Positions 7,364-16,571 of a stretch of 47,401 nucleotides of DNA are shown here, piece after piece (positions within the stretch are counted from its first letter, which is position 1; the number at the start of each line of letters is the position of its first letter). The notes beneath the pieces were generated by a model that saw only the letters and a list, made by a program, of their open reading frames with translations, was not told the DNA's origin and did not search any database. Position numbers and translations under genes: made by a program. Source of the DNA: an uncultured Rhodospirillales bacterium (GTDB taxonomy: Bacteria > Pseudomonadota > Alphaproteobacteria > Acetobacterales > Acetobacteraceae); assembly GCA_903927465.1 (NCBI GenBank), contig CAIYMY010000143.1, positions 1-47,401 of the forward strand, read 5' to 3'.

Positions 7364-9267
7364 AGCTCTGGCCCGGGCACCGCGCTTCCGGCTTTGGCGC
7401 CAATACAAACATCAAGCGCGAAGAAGAACGCCGGCGCAGCATTTTCACGCGCCGCGCCGCGTTGCTGGGCGTTGTGCAATTGGGCGCACTCGGCTTTCTT
7501 GGGCATCGGCTGTATCGGTTGCAGATTGAAGAAGGCCGACGCTACGCGACCCTGGCAGAAGAAAACCGTGTCAGTGCCAGGCTTTTTGCCCCACCGCGTG
7601 GGCGCATTCTGGACCGGCGCGGCGATGTGGTTGCCGGCAATCGGCTGAATTGGCGGGCCCTTCTGGTCGCGGAACAGACGGCTGATGTCACCGCCACCAT
7701 CGAAACCTTCTCCCGCATCGTGCCGTTGCAGGATCATGAAAAGGCGCGAATCGAACGCGACATTCGCCGCAATCGCCGCTTTGTGCCCGTGATCCTGCGC
7801 GAATTCCTAAGCTGGGAGGAAATGGCAGCGATCGAGGTGAATGCGCCAGACCTGCCCGGTGTTTCCGTGGATATGGGCACAACCCGCATCTATCCCGAAA
7901 CCGAACATCTGGCGCATGTGCTTGGCTATGTCGGCACGCCAACCGAACAGGATACTGGCGAGGAAGGCTTAGTGAATTTGCCCGGCATGCGCGTGGGCCG
8001 CGCCGGGCTTGAACGCTTCCATGACCGCGCGCTGCGCGGGCGCGCCGGTGCGGTGCAGGTTGAGGTGAATGCGCTTGGCCGCGTGATCCGCGAATTGGAT
8101 CGGCGCGAAGGCATCCCCGGCCAGGATGTGCAGATTTCCGTCGATACTGGGCTGCAAAAGGCCATTCGCGACAAGATTGAGGAAGGCACCACGGCAGTGC
8201 TGTTGGATGCGCGCAATGGCGAAGTGCTGGCCATGGCGACCAAGCCTTCCTTTGACCCCAATATCTTCAATTCCGGCGTCAGCGCAGCGCAATGGCGGCA
8301 ATGGACCGCGTCACGCTCCACCCCCCTGATCAACAAGGCGACCAACGGGCTTTATGCGCCTGGGTCCACCTTCAAGATGGTGGTGGCGCTGGCGGCTTTG
8401 GAAGCGAAAATCTGCCGTCCCGGCGATATTGTGCATTGCCCCGGCCATTTCGATTTTGGCGATACGCGCTTCCATTGCCACAAGCAAAGCGGCCATGGCG
8501 GGATGAATATGCGCACCGGCATCGCGCAAAGCTGCGATGTCTATTTCTACGAAATGGCGCGCCGCACAGGCATGGATAAGATTGCCGCCATGTCCAATCG
8601 CTTCGGGCTTGGCGTGGATTTGGACATTGAATTGCCCGGCACGCGCCGCGGCCTGGTGCCAACCCGCGGCTGGCGGCAGGCACAGGGTCATCACTGGAAT
8701 ATTGGCGATACCATTGTCCATGGCATCGGCCAGGGTTTCTATCAGCTCACACCGCTTTCTCTTGCGGTCATGACTGCGCGGCTCGCCACCGGGCGCGCCG
8801 TACAACCGCATCTGACACGCGCCATTGCCGGCCAGCCGGTGCGCGGCGGCAAGCCCGAGGATTGGCCATCACTTGGCATCCCTGAAGCCGATTTGCGCGT
8901 GGTGCGTGAATCCATGTGGGCGGTGGTGAATGGCGGCGGCACAGCGGGTGTCGCAAGGTTGCCCGGCCAATACGGGGTCATGGCAGGCAAGACCGGCACC
9001 ACCCAGGTCAGGCGGGTCTCCCGCGAACAGCGCGAAAGGGGCTTCAATGTCGCCAATCTACCGCGCGAATGGCGCCCGCATGCGCTGTTTGTGGCTTATG
9101 CGCCCTATGACAATCCGGTCTTCGCCCTTTCGGTGATTGTGGAACACGGCACCAGCGGATCGGGCGCTGCGGCACCGCTCGCGCGCGATATAATGGTGGA
9201 AGCCTTCCAGCGCCTGCCCATCACGCCCACGCCGCGTGACCCGCGCGTGGCGGAGCTTGGCCGATGA
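7360..9267 (+). CDS. mrdA: Penicillin-binding protein 2 (elongation transpeptidase)
   Basis: A 635-residue class B PBP that cross-links peptidoglycan during elongation. A TM anchor lies at about residues 33-50 (AALLGVVQLGALGFLGHRLY). It is followed by the PBP dimer/pedestal domain (PPRGRILDRRGDVVAGN, RIYPETEHLAHVLGYVG) and the transpeptidase domain. Catalytic motifs are S336-T-F-K339 (SxxK), S391-C-D393 (SxN position) and K544-T-G-T547 (KTG). Length is normal. It overlaps mreD upstream and rodA downstream by ATGA, so it is made in fixed ratio with its partner RodA. Identification is certain. Confidence 0.97.
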   Translation: MKLWPGHRASGFGANTNIKREEERRRSIFTRRAALLGVVQLGALGFLGHRLYRLQIEEGRRYATLAEENRVSARLFAPPRGRILDRRGDVVAGNRLNWRALLVAEQTADVTATIETFSRIVPLQDHEKARIERDIRRNRRFVPVILREFLSWEEMAAIEVNAPDLPGVSVDMGTTRIYPETEHLAHVLGYVGTPTEQDTGEEGLVNLPGMRVGRAGLERFHDRALRGRAGAVQVEVNALGRVIRELDRREGIPGQDVQISVDTGLQKAIRDKIEEGTTAVLLDARNGEVLAMATKPSFDPNIFNSGVSAAQWRQWTASRSTPLINKATNGLYAPGSTFKMVVALAALEAKICRPGDIVHCPGHFDFGDTRFHCHKQSGHGGMNMRTGIAQSCDVYFYEMARRTGMDKIAAMSNRFGLGVDLDIELPGTRRGLVPTRGWRQAQGHHWNIGDTIVHGIGQGFYQLTPLSLAVMTARLATGRAVQPHLTRAIAGQPVRGGKPEDWPSLGIPEADLRVVRESMWAVVNGGGTAGVARLPGQYGVMAGKTGTTQVRRVSREQRERGFNVANLPREWRPHALFVAYAPYDNPVFALSVIVEHGTSGSGAAAPLARDIMVEAFQRLPITPTPRDPRVAELGR

Positions 9268-10409
9268 TTTTTGAACGTCGGCTGCTCACGGAAAGCCGCG
9301 GCGCTGGCCTGGTTTCAAAGCTCTGGCGCGTGCCTTGGCTTTTTGTGCTGCTGCTGGGCGGCATTGCCGCCATTGGCTATGTCGCGCTTTGGACAGCAGG
9401 CAGCGGCAATGCGGATGCCTATGCGCAGAAGCACGCGCTACGCTTCGGCTTCTGTCTGGTGATCATGCTGAGCATCGCCTTCATTGATATCAGGATCATC
9501 CTGCGCTTCGCCTGGGTGGGTTATGCCTTGGCGCTAGGCTTGCTGGTGCTGGTGCTGTTTCATGGCAATGTCGGCAAGGGCGCGCAGCGCTGGATTGATC
9601 TCGGCCCGGTGCAATTGCAGCCATCGGAACTCATGAAAATCATGCTGGCGCTGGGATTGGCGGCCTGGTTTCATCGCGCTTCCTGGGAACGCATGGGCAA
9701 TCCGCTGTTCCTGATCCCGCCCGCGCTGATGGTGCTGGTGCCAGTCGGTTTGATCCTGAAGCAACCCAATCTGGGCACGGCGCTGATTACCGCCATGGTC
9801 GGCGCTGCCGTGTTTTGGGCGGCGGGCATGCGCTGGTGGAAATTCGCGCTGATGGCGGGCGCCACCGCCATAGCCGCCCCCATCGCCTATGATCATTTAC
9901 GCGATTATCAGCGCGCGCGCATCACAACCTTCCTTGATCCGGAAAGTGATCCGCTCGGCGCAGGCTACAACATCATCCAATCCAAAATCGCGCTTGGTTC
10001 GGGTGGGATGTGGGGCAAGGGCTTCCTGCAAGGCACGCAGGGGCATTTGAACTTCCTGCCAGAAAAGCAAACAGATTTCATCTTCACGCTGATCGCCGAG
10101 GAATTCGGCTTCACCGGTGCCATCGCCACCTTGTTCATGCTGCTGGCGGTGGTTGTGTTCTGCTACATCGTCGCCTTCCGGTCGCGCCATCAATTTGGCC
10201 GGCTGCTGGCCATTGGGCTTGGCACCAATTTCTTCCTGTATGTCTTTGTGAATGTCGCCATGGTCACCGGCGCCATTCCGGTGGGCGGCGTGCCGCTGCC
10301 GCTGATCAGCCATGGCGGTTCAGCCATGCTGACGGTGATGATCGGCTTCGGCCTTTTGCTTTCAGCCTATGTGCATCGAGACGCCGAATTGGGGCCCATG
10401 CGTGAATAG
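9264..10409 (+). CDS. rodA: SEDS peptidoglycan glycosyltransferase RodA
   Basis: A 381-residue polytopic membrane protein (about 10 helices) of the SEDS family, which polymerises lipid II together with PBP2. Family motifs include GNVGKGAQRWIDLGPVQLQPSEL, KQPNLGTALI, GAGYNIIQSKIALGSGGMWGKGF, FLPEKQTDFIFTLIAEEFGFTG and the C-terminal GGVPLPLISHGGSAMLT. It starts in an ATGA overlap with mrdA. Its last 8 nt overlap the start of a metal-ATPase gene that has no known role in wall synthesis. Confidence 0.97.
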   Translation: MIFERRLLTESRGAGLVSKLWRVPWLFVLLLGGIAAIGYVALWTAGSGNADAYAQKHALRFGFCLVIMLSIAFIDIRIILRFAWVGYALALGLLVLVLFHGNVGKGAQRWIDLGPVQLQPSELMKIMLALGLAAWFHRASWERMGNPLFLIPPALMVLVPVGLILKQPNLGTALITAMVGAAVFWAAGMRWWKFALMAGATAIAAPIAYDHLRDYQRARITTFLDPESDPLGAGYNIIQSKIALGSGGMWGKGFLQGTQGHLNFLPEKQTDFIFTLIAEEFGFTGAIATLFMLLAVVVFCYIVAFRSRHQFGRLLAIGLGTNFFLYVFVNVAMVTGAIPVGGVPLPLISHGGSAMLTVMIGFGLLLSAYVHRDAELGPMRE

Positions 10410-12699
10410 CGCGCGGCTGATGCTGGCTTGGGTGTTGTTTGGGCTCGCCGCTGGCATTGTGCTGCAAATTTCGGGTTATCCCACCTATGCCACTATTGCC
10501 TGGGCGGCGGCTTCCCTGCCTGTCGCGCTGCATGTCGCGATTGGCGTCGTCCGCTCGCTTCTGGGTGGGCGGCTTGGCGTGGATGTCATTGCGCTTTTCT
10601 CCATCCTGGGCGCGCTGGCGCTGGATGAAGGCGCTGCCGCCGCGGTGATTGCGCTGATGGTGGCAGGTGGCGAGGCTTTGGAATCCTGGGCCGAGGGCCG
10701 CGCGAAAGGGGCGCTGACCGAACTTCTGGCGCGCGCCCCGCGCGGTGCGGCGCGCATCAGCAATGGCGAAATCAGCGAAATCACACTGGATGCCATCGCG
10801 CCGGATGATCTGCTGCTGGTCCGCCCCGGAGAAACCGTGCCCGCCGATGGCACGTTGGAAGATGCCGGCGCGACGCTTGATGAAAGCATGCTGACCGGCG
10901 AACCGCTGCCCGTTTCGCTGAACCAGGGGGCAAGGCTGCGCAGCGGCGCTGTCAATGCCGGCGGCGCCTTTCGCATGCGCGCGAGTGCGGGGGCAGCGGG
11001 CAGTACCTATGCCGCCATCATCCGCCTGACCCAAGCCGCATCACAATCCCGAGCACCACTGGTGAGGCTTGCGGATCAATGGGCCATTGCTTTCATCATC
11101 CTGACCTGCTGCCTGGCCGGCGCGGCCTGGCTGATCTCCGGCGATCCGCGCCGCGCCCTGGCGGTGCTGGTGGTGGCCACCCCCTGCCCGCTTATTCTCG
11201 CCGCCCCCATTGCGCTGATCGCCGGCATTGGTCGCGCGGCGCGGCGCGGCATTGTGGTGAAGGGCGGCGCGGCGCTGGAGCGGCTGGCCCGCATCCAAAC
11301 CCTGATTTTCGACAAGACCGGCACGCTGACGCCTGGCCGGCCTCGGCTTGCGGGGATTGAGGCTGATCCCGCGCTTGGCCGTGATGCGGCGCTGCGTCTG
11401 GCCGCTGCCTTGGCGCAGGCTTCCACCCACCCGGTTTCTGTCGCCCTGGTCGCCGCCGCCCGCGCGCGCGGCTTTGATCTGCCCGTGCCCGAAAGCGTTG
11501 AGGAAACCCCAGGCGGCGGGCTTTCCGGCCTGGTGGATGGCAAGGTGCTGACGCTTGGCAGTGAGGGTTTCCTGGTTGGCAGTGGCATGGGCCCGGAAGA
11601 CGGGCTTTTCGCCGCAGCCTTGGTGAGTGCCGCCGGTTCGGTCGGCTGGTTGGCCGTGGAAGGGCGCGCGGCGGCGGCTTTCATCATGGCGGATGGGCTG
11701 CGCGAAGAAGCGCCGCGCGCCGTGCGGGCACTGCGCCAGCTCGGCATTCGCCGCATTTTGATGGTGACGGGGGACCGCGCCGCCGCTGCCACACCCATCG
11801 CCGCTGCATTGCGTTTGGATGCTATGCTTGCGGACCGCGACCCAGAAGGAAAGCTGGCGGCGCTGCGGGCCGAGGCCGCCAATGGGCCGGTTGCCATGGT
11901 GGGCGATGGCGTCAATGACGCGCCGGTGCTGGCCGCCGCTGATGTCGGCATTGCTATGGGCGCGCATGGCACAGCGGCGGCGGCTGAAGCGGGTGATGTT
12001 GTGCTGCTCGCGGATCGGCTGGACCGTGCGCCGGAAGCCATTACCATCGCACGCCGCGCACGCCGCATTGCGCTGCAAGCCATTCTGCTGGGCATGGGGC
12101 TATCGCTAATCGCCATGGTGGCGGCGGCTTTGGGCTGGCTGAGCCCGCTCGCCGGTGCGCTGTTGCAGGAAGCGATTGATGTCGCCGCCATTCTCTATGC
12201 ACTCCGCGCCCTGCTGCCCGGCAATGATGGCGCCGCGGCGCGGCTTTCGGGTCAGGCAGGGCTTTCGGACCGCGTCGCCGAACATGCGGGCTTGCGTGAT
12301 TTGGCGGAGGCGCTGCGCGGCGCCGGTGAGACGCTGCATGAAGGCCCCGTGCAGCTTGCCGAATTGCGCGCGCTTGAACGGCGGCTCCGCGATGAATTGC
12401 TGCCACATCAGGCCGCCGAGGAAAGCGCGCTTTACCCAGAAGCCGCTGCAAGGCTTGGTGGGCAGGACCCGCTTGGTGTCTTGCTGCGGATGCATACCGA
12501 AATCGAGGGGCTGGCGGATCGGTTTTCGAGCCTTTTGCCCCTTGCCGAAGCGCCGGGGGGCTTCGCAGAAATGGCGCCGGCGCTGCGGCGCACCCTATTC
12601 GCGTTGGAAGCGCTGCTGGCGCTGCATCTGACCGCGGAGGAGGAAGCCTTGGCCGGCCTGACAGGACCAGAGGAGGCAGCGCATGCTTCCCCTCGCTAA
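10402..12699 (+). CDS. P1B-5-type heavy-metal ATPase with C-terminal hemerythrin domain
   Basis: A 765-residue metal-exporting P-type ATPase. Motifs from N to C: actuator loop T165-G-E-P168, membrane metal site T260-P-C-P263, phosphorylated D304-KTGT, H343-P344, and hinge GDGVND (501-506). There is no N-terminal Cys-rich metal-binding domain. After the last helix pair, residues ~620-755 form a hemerythrin-like four-helix bundle with candidate ligands H646, H669 (HQAAEE), E673, H698 (MHTEIE), H742 and E746 (HLTAEEE). TPC-type P1B-5 pumps with a hemerythrin domain are known from Acidothermus, and Sinorhizobium Nia is linked to Ni/Fe, so Fe or Ni export with di-iron or O2 sensing is likely. GTG 10402 (8-nt overlap with rodA) is chosen; ATG 10420 is possible. 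A VIT-type transporter gene follows. Confidence 0.9.
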   Translation: MNSARLMLAWVLFGLAAGIVLQISGYPTYATIAWAAASLPVALHVAIGVVRSLLGGRLGVDVIALFSILGALALDEGAAAAVIALMVAGGEALESWAEGRAKGALTELLARAPRGAARISNGEISEITLDAIAPDDLLLVRPGETVPADGTLEDAGATLDESMLTGEPLPVSLNQGARLRSGAVNAGGAFRMRASAGAAGSTYAAIIRLTQAASQSRAPLVRLADQWAIAFIILTCCLAGAAWLISGDPRRALAVLVVATPCPLILAAPIALIAGIGRAARRGIVVKGGAALERLARIQTLIFDKTGTLTPGRPRLAGIEADPALGRDAALRLAAALAQASTHPVSVALVAAARARGFDLPVPESVEETPGGGLSGLVDGKVLTLGSEGFLVGSGMGPEDGLFAAALVSAAGSVGWLAVEGRAAAAFIMADGLREEAPRAVRALRQLGIRRILMVTGDRAAAATPIAAALRLDAMLADRDPEGKLAALRAEAANGPVAMVGDGVNDAPVLAAADVGIAMGAHGTAAAAEAGDVVLLADRLDRAPEAITIARRARRIALQAILLGMGLSLIAMVAAALGWLSPLAGALLQEAIDVAAILYALRALLPGNDGAAARLSGQAGLSDRVAEHAGLRDLAEALRGAGETLHEGPVQLAELRALERRLRDELLPHQAAEESALYPEAAARLGGQDPLGVLLRMHTEIEGLADRFSSLLPLAEAPGGFAEMAPALRRTLFALEALLALHLTAEEEALAGLTGPEEAAHASPR

Positions 12700-12732
12700 A
12701 CCTATGCGTTCTGGGCTAAAGCGCTTTTTGAG

Positions 12733-13488
12733 ATGAACACGCAGCCCCCCGAATCCGAAGCGCCTAGCCGCGACGGGCTTTGGCCCATGCCGCCCGGCCC
12801 GCCGCATGAGGAACGCCATTTCACGCAGAATGAGGTGGTGCGCGATCTGGTGATCGGCACTGCCGATGGTCTGACGGTTCCCTTTGCGCTGGCGGCGGCC
12901 TTGTCAGGTGCGGTCGCGGCCAATCCGCTGATTGTCACGGCAGGTCTTGCGGAAATAGCGGCAGGCTGTGTTGCGATGGGGCTTGGCGGGTATCTGGCCG
13001 CGCGCACGGATGCCGAGCATTTCACCGCCGAACGCCGGCGCGAAGAAGAAGAAACAGAAATCTACCCGGATCGCGAACGCTGGGAAGTGGCCGCGATCCT
13101 GCACCGCTATGGCGTGCGCGGAGACGCTTTGCGCATGGCGGTGGACAGCATCTGCGCCGATAAGCGCCGCTGGGTGGATTTCATGATGCGCTTCGAATTG
13201 GATCTGAAGGAGCCGCAGCCTGATCGTGCGGCGCGGTCAGCCATCACCATCGGCGGTGCTTACGTGGTGGGCGGGCTATTGCCGTTGTCACCCTATATGT
13301 TGCTGGACAGCACGCAGCAGGCGCTGGTGATTTCCGCCTGCATTACCGGCGCAGCGCTGGCGGGCTTCGGCTGGCTGAAAGCGAAAGCGACCGGCCTGCC
13401 TGCGGGGCGCGGTGCGGCGCAGACGCTGTTGATTGGCGGGCTGGCCGCCGGTGTTGCCTATATGGTGGCGAAATTGGTGGGCGGCTAA
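12733..13488 (+). CDS. VIT1/CCC1-family iron/manganese transporter
   Basis: A 251-residue membrane protein. The signature NEVVRDLVIGTADGLTVPFALAAALSGA in helix 1, then the Gly-rich second helix (AEIAAGCVAMGLGGYLAARTDAEH), is typical of the VIT/CCC1 group. These proteins move Fe2+ or Mn2+ out of the cytosol in exchange for protons. The charged segment at ~95-130 (RRREEEETEIYPDRERWEV) is the cytoplasmic metal-binding region, and three more helices follow. The gene lies 33 bp after the hemerythrin-tailed ATPase, which suggests a shared role in metal (probably iron) relief. No strong ribosome binding site is seen before ATG 12733. Confidence 0.88.
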   Translation: MNTQPPESEAPSRDGLWPMPPGPPHEERHFTQNEVVRDLVIGTADGLTVPFALAAALSGAVAANPLIVTAGLAEIAAGCVAMGLGGYLAARTDAEHFTAERRREEEETEIYPDRERWEVAAILHRYGVRGDALRMAVDSICADKRRWVDFMMRFELDLKEPQPDRAARSAITIGGAYVVGGLLPLSPYMLLDSTQQALVISACITGAALAGFGWLKAKATGLPAGRGAAQTLLIGGLAAGVAYMVAKLVGG

Positions 13489-13510
13489 GCCGCGCGCATC
13501 CATGGCTTTA

Positions 13511-13538
13511 CTGAGCATTTGCCATTTGGCGTGCTCAG
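13511..13538 (+). terminator. Nested hairpin after the VIT-family gene
   Basis: CTGAGCA (13511-13517) pairs with TGCTCAG (13532-13538), and inside it GCC-ATTT-GGC (13521-13530) forms an inner stem. It begins 22 bp after the stop codon and before the ABC importer operon. No T-tract follows, so its strength is uncertain. Confidence 0.4.
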
Positions 13539-13609
13539 ACCTCGGCACGGTTATTGCTCCCCATCAAACAGGGCATCTTCATGTTGCCCCTTGAAAATGG
13601 AGCCGCTTG

Positions 13610-14635
13610 ATGACCTTTGCCCCCCCTCGTCGCCTATTGCTGCAATCTGCGGTCGGGCTGCTGGCCGCGCCCGCCGTCGTGCGCGCACAACCCCGCGAAA
13701 TCTTTGTGGGCGGTCCGGCTTCTCCGGGGCTCACGGATATTCTGTTTCCGGCCATTGAACGCAAGCACGGCTTCAAGATCCTGTTTGAAGGCACGAATAG
13801 CCTGATCAATCTTGAGAAAATGCGCTCCAACCGCGCACGCCCCACCATGACGGTCACCATGATGGATGACCCGGTGCTGATCCTGGCTGAGCGTGAGGGG
13901 CTGATTACCACGCTGAAGGGCACAGATATCCCGAACCTGGCCGATGTGCAGCCCGAAGCGCGCCCGCGCGATGCCATGTGGACGAATTGGTGCTTCCCGG
14001 CGGCCTCCATCTCCTACAATACGCGCAATGTCCGCACCGCCCCCACCAGCTATGCCGATTGCTGGGATCGGAAATATCGCGACAAGATTATCGTCATTTC
14101 CATGCGCATTACGCAGGCAGTTGTGCCTCTTTTGGCGGCAACTCAGCTTGCCACCGGCAAGCCGCTCAGTGAATGCCTGAAGCTGGCTGATGAAGGATTC
14201 GGCAAGCTGCGCGAATTACGGCCGAATATCCTGCAAATCACTACTAATCCGCCCCAGGCGCAGCAGCTTCATGAAAGTGGAGAGGTGGATCTTTTTCTCT
14301 CTCCCGATAGCCGCACAACGCTGTTCCGGAAAAGCCAACGCGCCCCGGTTGACTTGGCCTACCCGAAGGAGGGCACGGTTGCGATGCCGGCCGGTGTTGC
14401 GCTGGTGAAGGGCGGGCCTAATCCGGAACTCGGTATGAAGTTCATTGATGAATTGCTGAACCCGGAAACCCAGGCGCTAATCGGGCGCACCTTCTTCAGC
14501 AAGCCCACCAATACCAAAACCGTGATGCCAAGCGAATTGAACCTGCCGCCGCTGGTGGTGTTGGATTGGGAATATTTCGCGGATAATCGCAACCGCTGGA
14601 TTGAACGCTTCGAACGCGAAATCGCTGCTCGGTAA
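13610..14635 (+). CDS. ABC transporter periplasmic binding protein (polyamine/spermidine-type)
   Basis: A 341-residue extracellular solute-binding protein. The N-terminus RRLLLQSAVGLLAAPAVVRA looks like a Tat-type signal peptide with cleavage near Ala25. The mature part has the family's ligand cleft elements (NSLINLEKMRSN; MTVTMMDDP; AASISYNTRNV; FLSPDSR; PKEGTVAMPAGVALVKGGPNPELGMKFIDELLNPETQ), typical of PotD/iron(III)-type binding proteins. It is first in an operon with an ATPase and two permeases (gaps 12, -4 and 2 bp). ATG 13610 follows GGAG; a TTG overlaps just upstream. The substrate is not determined; nearby hydantoin/ureide enzymes hint at a nitrogenous compound, by context only. Confidence 0.87.
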   Translation: MTFAPPRRLLLQSAVGLLAAPAVVRAQPREIFVGGPASPGLTDILFPAIERKHGFKILFEGTNSLINLEKMRSNRARPTMTVTMMDDPVLILAEREGLITTLKGTDIPNLADVQPEARPRDAMWTNWCFPAASISYNTRNVRTAPTSYADCWDRKYRDKIIVISMRITQAVVPLLAATQLATGKPLSECLKLADEGFGKLRELRPNILQITTNPPQAQQLHESGEVDLFLSPDSRTTLFRKSQRAPVDLAYPKEGTVAMPAGVALVKGGPNPELGMKFIDELLNPETQALIGRTFFSKPTNTKTVMPSELNLPPLVVLDWEYFADNRNRWIERFEREIAAR

Positions 14636-14647
14636 ATCAGAAGCACC

Positions 14648-15718
14648 ATGCAACCCGACTATCTGGTGGTAAGCGGCGCCGATAAGCGTTTCGGCGCCGC
14701 TACAGTGCTACGTGACCTGAGCCTTTCCGTGGCGCAGGGCGAATTCGTTTCGCTTCTTGGCCCTTCCGGCTGCGGCAAGACAACGTTACTGCGCTGCATC
14801 GCCGGTTTGCTGCACCCTGATCGCGGGCGCATCACGGTAGGCGGGCGCGATATCACGGCACTGGCCGCGCATCAGCGCAATGTGGGCGTGGTTTTCCAGA
14901 ACTACGCCCTGTTTCCGCATCTGACGGTTGCAGAGAATATCGCCTTTGGGCTGCGCGCCCGCGGCATTTCGAAGGCCGAAGCCGGGCCGCGCGTGGCGGA
15001 AGCCTTGGCGCTAGTGCGCATGGAAGTGCATGGGGACAAACCCGTCACCGCACTTTCTGGCGGGCAGCAGCAGCGCGTGGCGGTGGCACGAGCGCTTGTG
15101 GTGCGGCCCAGCCTATTGTTGCTGGATGAACCTTTTTCCGCGCTTGATCGGAAATTGCGTGAAACCATGCAGGTTGAATTGAAGCAGTTGCTGCGAGAGG
15201 TCGGCATTACCGCGATTTTCGTGACCCATGATCAGGAAGAAGCCCTGGTAGTGTCCGACCGGGTCGCGGTGATGAATGCCGGCCAGATTGAACAATTGAC
15301 CGATCCGGTCACGCTTTATCACGCGCCCGCCAGCCTTTACGTGCTGGATTTCGTCGGCCAATCCACCAAGCTATCGGGCAAGGTGCTCAGCAGCAGTGAT
15401 GGCATGATTGAAGTCCAAACCGCCTTTGGTGTTCTGCGCGCGCCCGCTTCCTTCATGCCAGGTTCATCCGTCGCTGTCGCTGTGCGGCCAGAGGCAATGG
15501 TCCTGGCGCCCGAAGCCGATGCGGCGCTCAATACGCTGCGAGGGCAGATTTCTGATATCTCCTTCCTTGGGTCGCGTACGCAGATTCATCTGAATGCGCC
15601 AGCCGAAGGTGAGGATCGCGTCATCCTGGAATTGTCCCGCCTGCCCGCGGGTTTGGCCACCGGGCAGGAAGTCAGTTTTGGCTTTCGCGTCACTGACACC
15701 ATGGCATTTCTCGCATGA
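14648..15718 (+). CDS. ABC transporter ATP-binding protein (PotA-like)
   Basis: A 356-residue ABC ATPase. Walker A is GPSGCGKTT (38-46), the signature is LSGGQQQR (136-143), and Walker B is LLLLDEP with D160/E161. The H-loop follows in FVTHDQEEAL. The last ~110 residues form a TOBE-type regulatory domain (SDGMIEVQTAFGVLRAP, VAVRPEAMVLAP), as in PotA/FbpC/UgpC importers. It lies 12 bp after the binding-protein gene and overlaps the first permease (ATGA/ATGATG). It powers the importer encoded here. Confidence 0.94.
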   Translation: MQPDYLVVSGADKRFGAATVLRDLSLSVAQGEFVSLLGPSGCGKTTLLRCIAGLLHPDRGRITVGGRDITALAAHQRNVGVVFQNYALFPHLTVAENIAFGLRARGISKAEAGPRVAEALALVRMEVHGDKPVTALSGGQQQRVAVARALVVRPSLLLLDEPFSALDRKLRETMQVELKQLLREVGITAIFVTHDQEEALVVSDRVAVMNAGQIEQLTDPVTLYHAPASLYVLDFVGQSTKLSGKVLSSSDGMIEVQTAFGVLRAPASFMPGSSVAVAVRPEAMVLAPEADAALNTLRGQISDISFLGSRTQIHLNAPAEGEDRVILELSRLPAGLATGQEVSFGFRVTDTMAFLA

Positions 15719-16569
15719 TGGCGCCTGCCTCCAAGGCGCAAAAGCTTGATCCGCTCGCCTACCTGGCGCTGCCTGGCCTTATCTTCATGGCGCTGGTCTT
15801 TCTGGCACCTTTGCTATTGATGTTGTGGTCTTCCATCCGCGGTGCGGATGGCTTCACCCTTTCGGGCTATGCCCGCGTGCTGGGCGATGATTACTACATC
15901 CAGGTCATTGGCCAGACCTTGCAATTGGCGCTGATCACCACGGCTGGCGCGCTGATTCTGGGCTATCCGGCGGCCTTTGCACTCGCGCGTGCCAAGGGCT
16001 GGCGGCAAGTGGTGCTTTTCGCCCTGGTCTTTCTGCCGCTCACGGTTTCCATCATCGTCAAATCCTTCGGATGGGGCATCGTCCTCAGGCGCGATGGCAT
16101 TCTGAATTGGCTGATGCTGAACCTTGGCCTGATCGAACGGCCCATCCGCATGATCTTCACCGAATTCGCGCTTTACGCCGGCATGATCAATGTGTTTCTG
16201 CCCTTCATGGTGCTGCCGATCTATTCCGTGGTGCGCATGATGGATCCACGCCTGCCCGATGCGGCAGCAACGCTTGGCGCGTCGCCCTGGTTTCGCTTCA
16301 CGCGCGTGACCCTGCCGCTTTCGCTGCCCGGTGTGGTGGCTGGTGTTTCCATCGTGTTTTCGCTGGCTGTCGCGGCCTATGTCACACCATCGCTTTTAAT
16401 GGGGGATCGCTACATGACCATGTCCATGGTCATGGCCAAGGCATTCCTCAATCTGCGCGATTGGCAATTGGGCGCGGCCATGGCGGCAGTGTTGATGACA
16501 CTCGCCGTGGTGGTGGTGATTGGCGCGGCCATCCTGCAACGCCGCCTTGGTACGGCGAAAGGAAGTTAG
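15715..16569 (+). CDS. ABC transporter permease 1 (PotB-like)
   Basis: A 284-residue integral membrane protein with about six helices. The permease EAA-type loop appears around DAAATLGASPWFRFTRVTLPLSLPGV. Helix 1 is LIFMALVFLAPLLLMLWSSI. This is the first of two inner-membrane subunits of the polyamine-type importer. The start overlaps the ATPase stop. ATG 15715 and ATG 15718 are adjacent and either may be used. It is followed by the second permease after 2 bp. Confidence 0.92.
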   Translation: MMAPASKAQKLDPLAYLALPGLIFMALVFLAPLLLMLWSSIRGADGFTLSGYARVLGDDYYIQVIGQTLQLALITTAGALILGYPAAFALARAKGWRQVVLFALVFLPLTVSIIVKSFGWGIVLRRDGILNWLMLNLGLIERPIRMIFTEFALYAGMINVFLPFMVLPIYSVVRMMDPRLPDAAATLGASPWFRFTRVTLPLSLPGVVAGVSIVFSLAVAAYVTPSLLMGDRYMTMSMVMAKAFLNLRDWQLGAAMAAVLMTLAVVVVIGAAILQRRLGTAKGS

Positions 16570-16571
16570 AC

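Noticed and set aside
16071-16571. N-terminal extension of permease 2 upstream of 16572
   Set aside because: The extension overlaps most of permease 1 out of frame; a normal permease N-terminus starts at 16572 right after the permease-1 stop.
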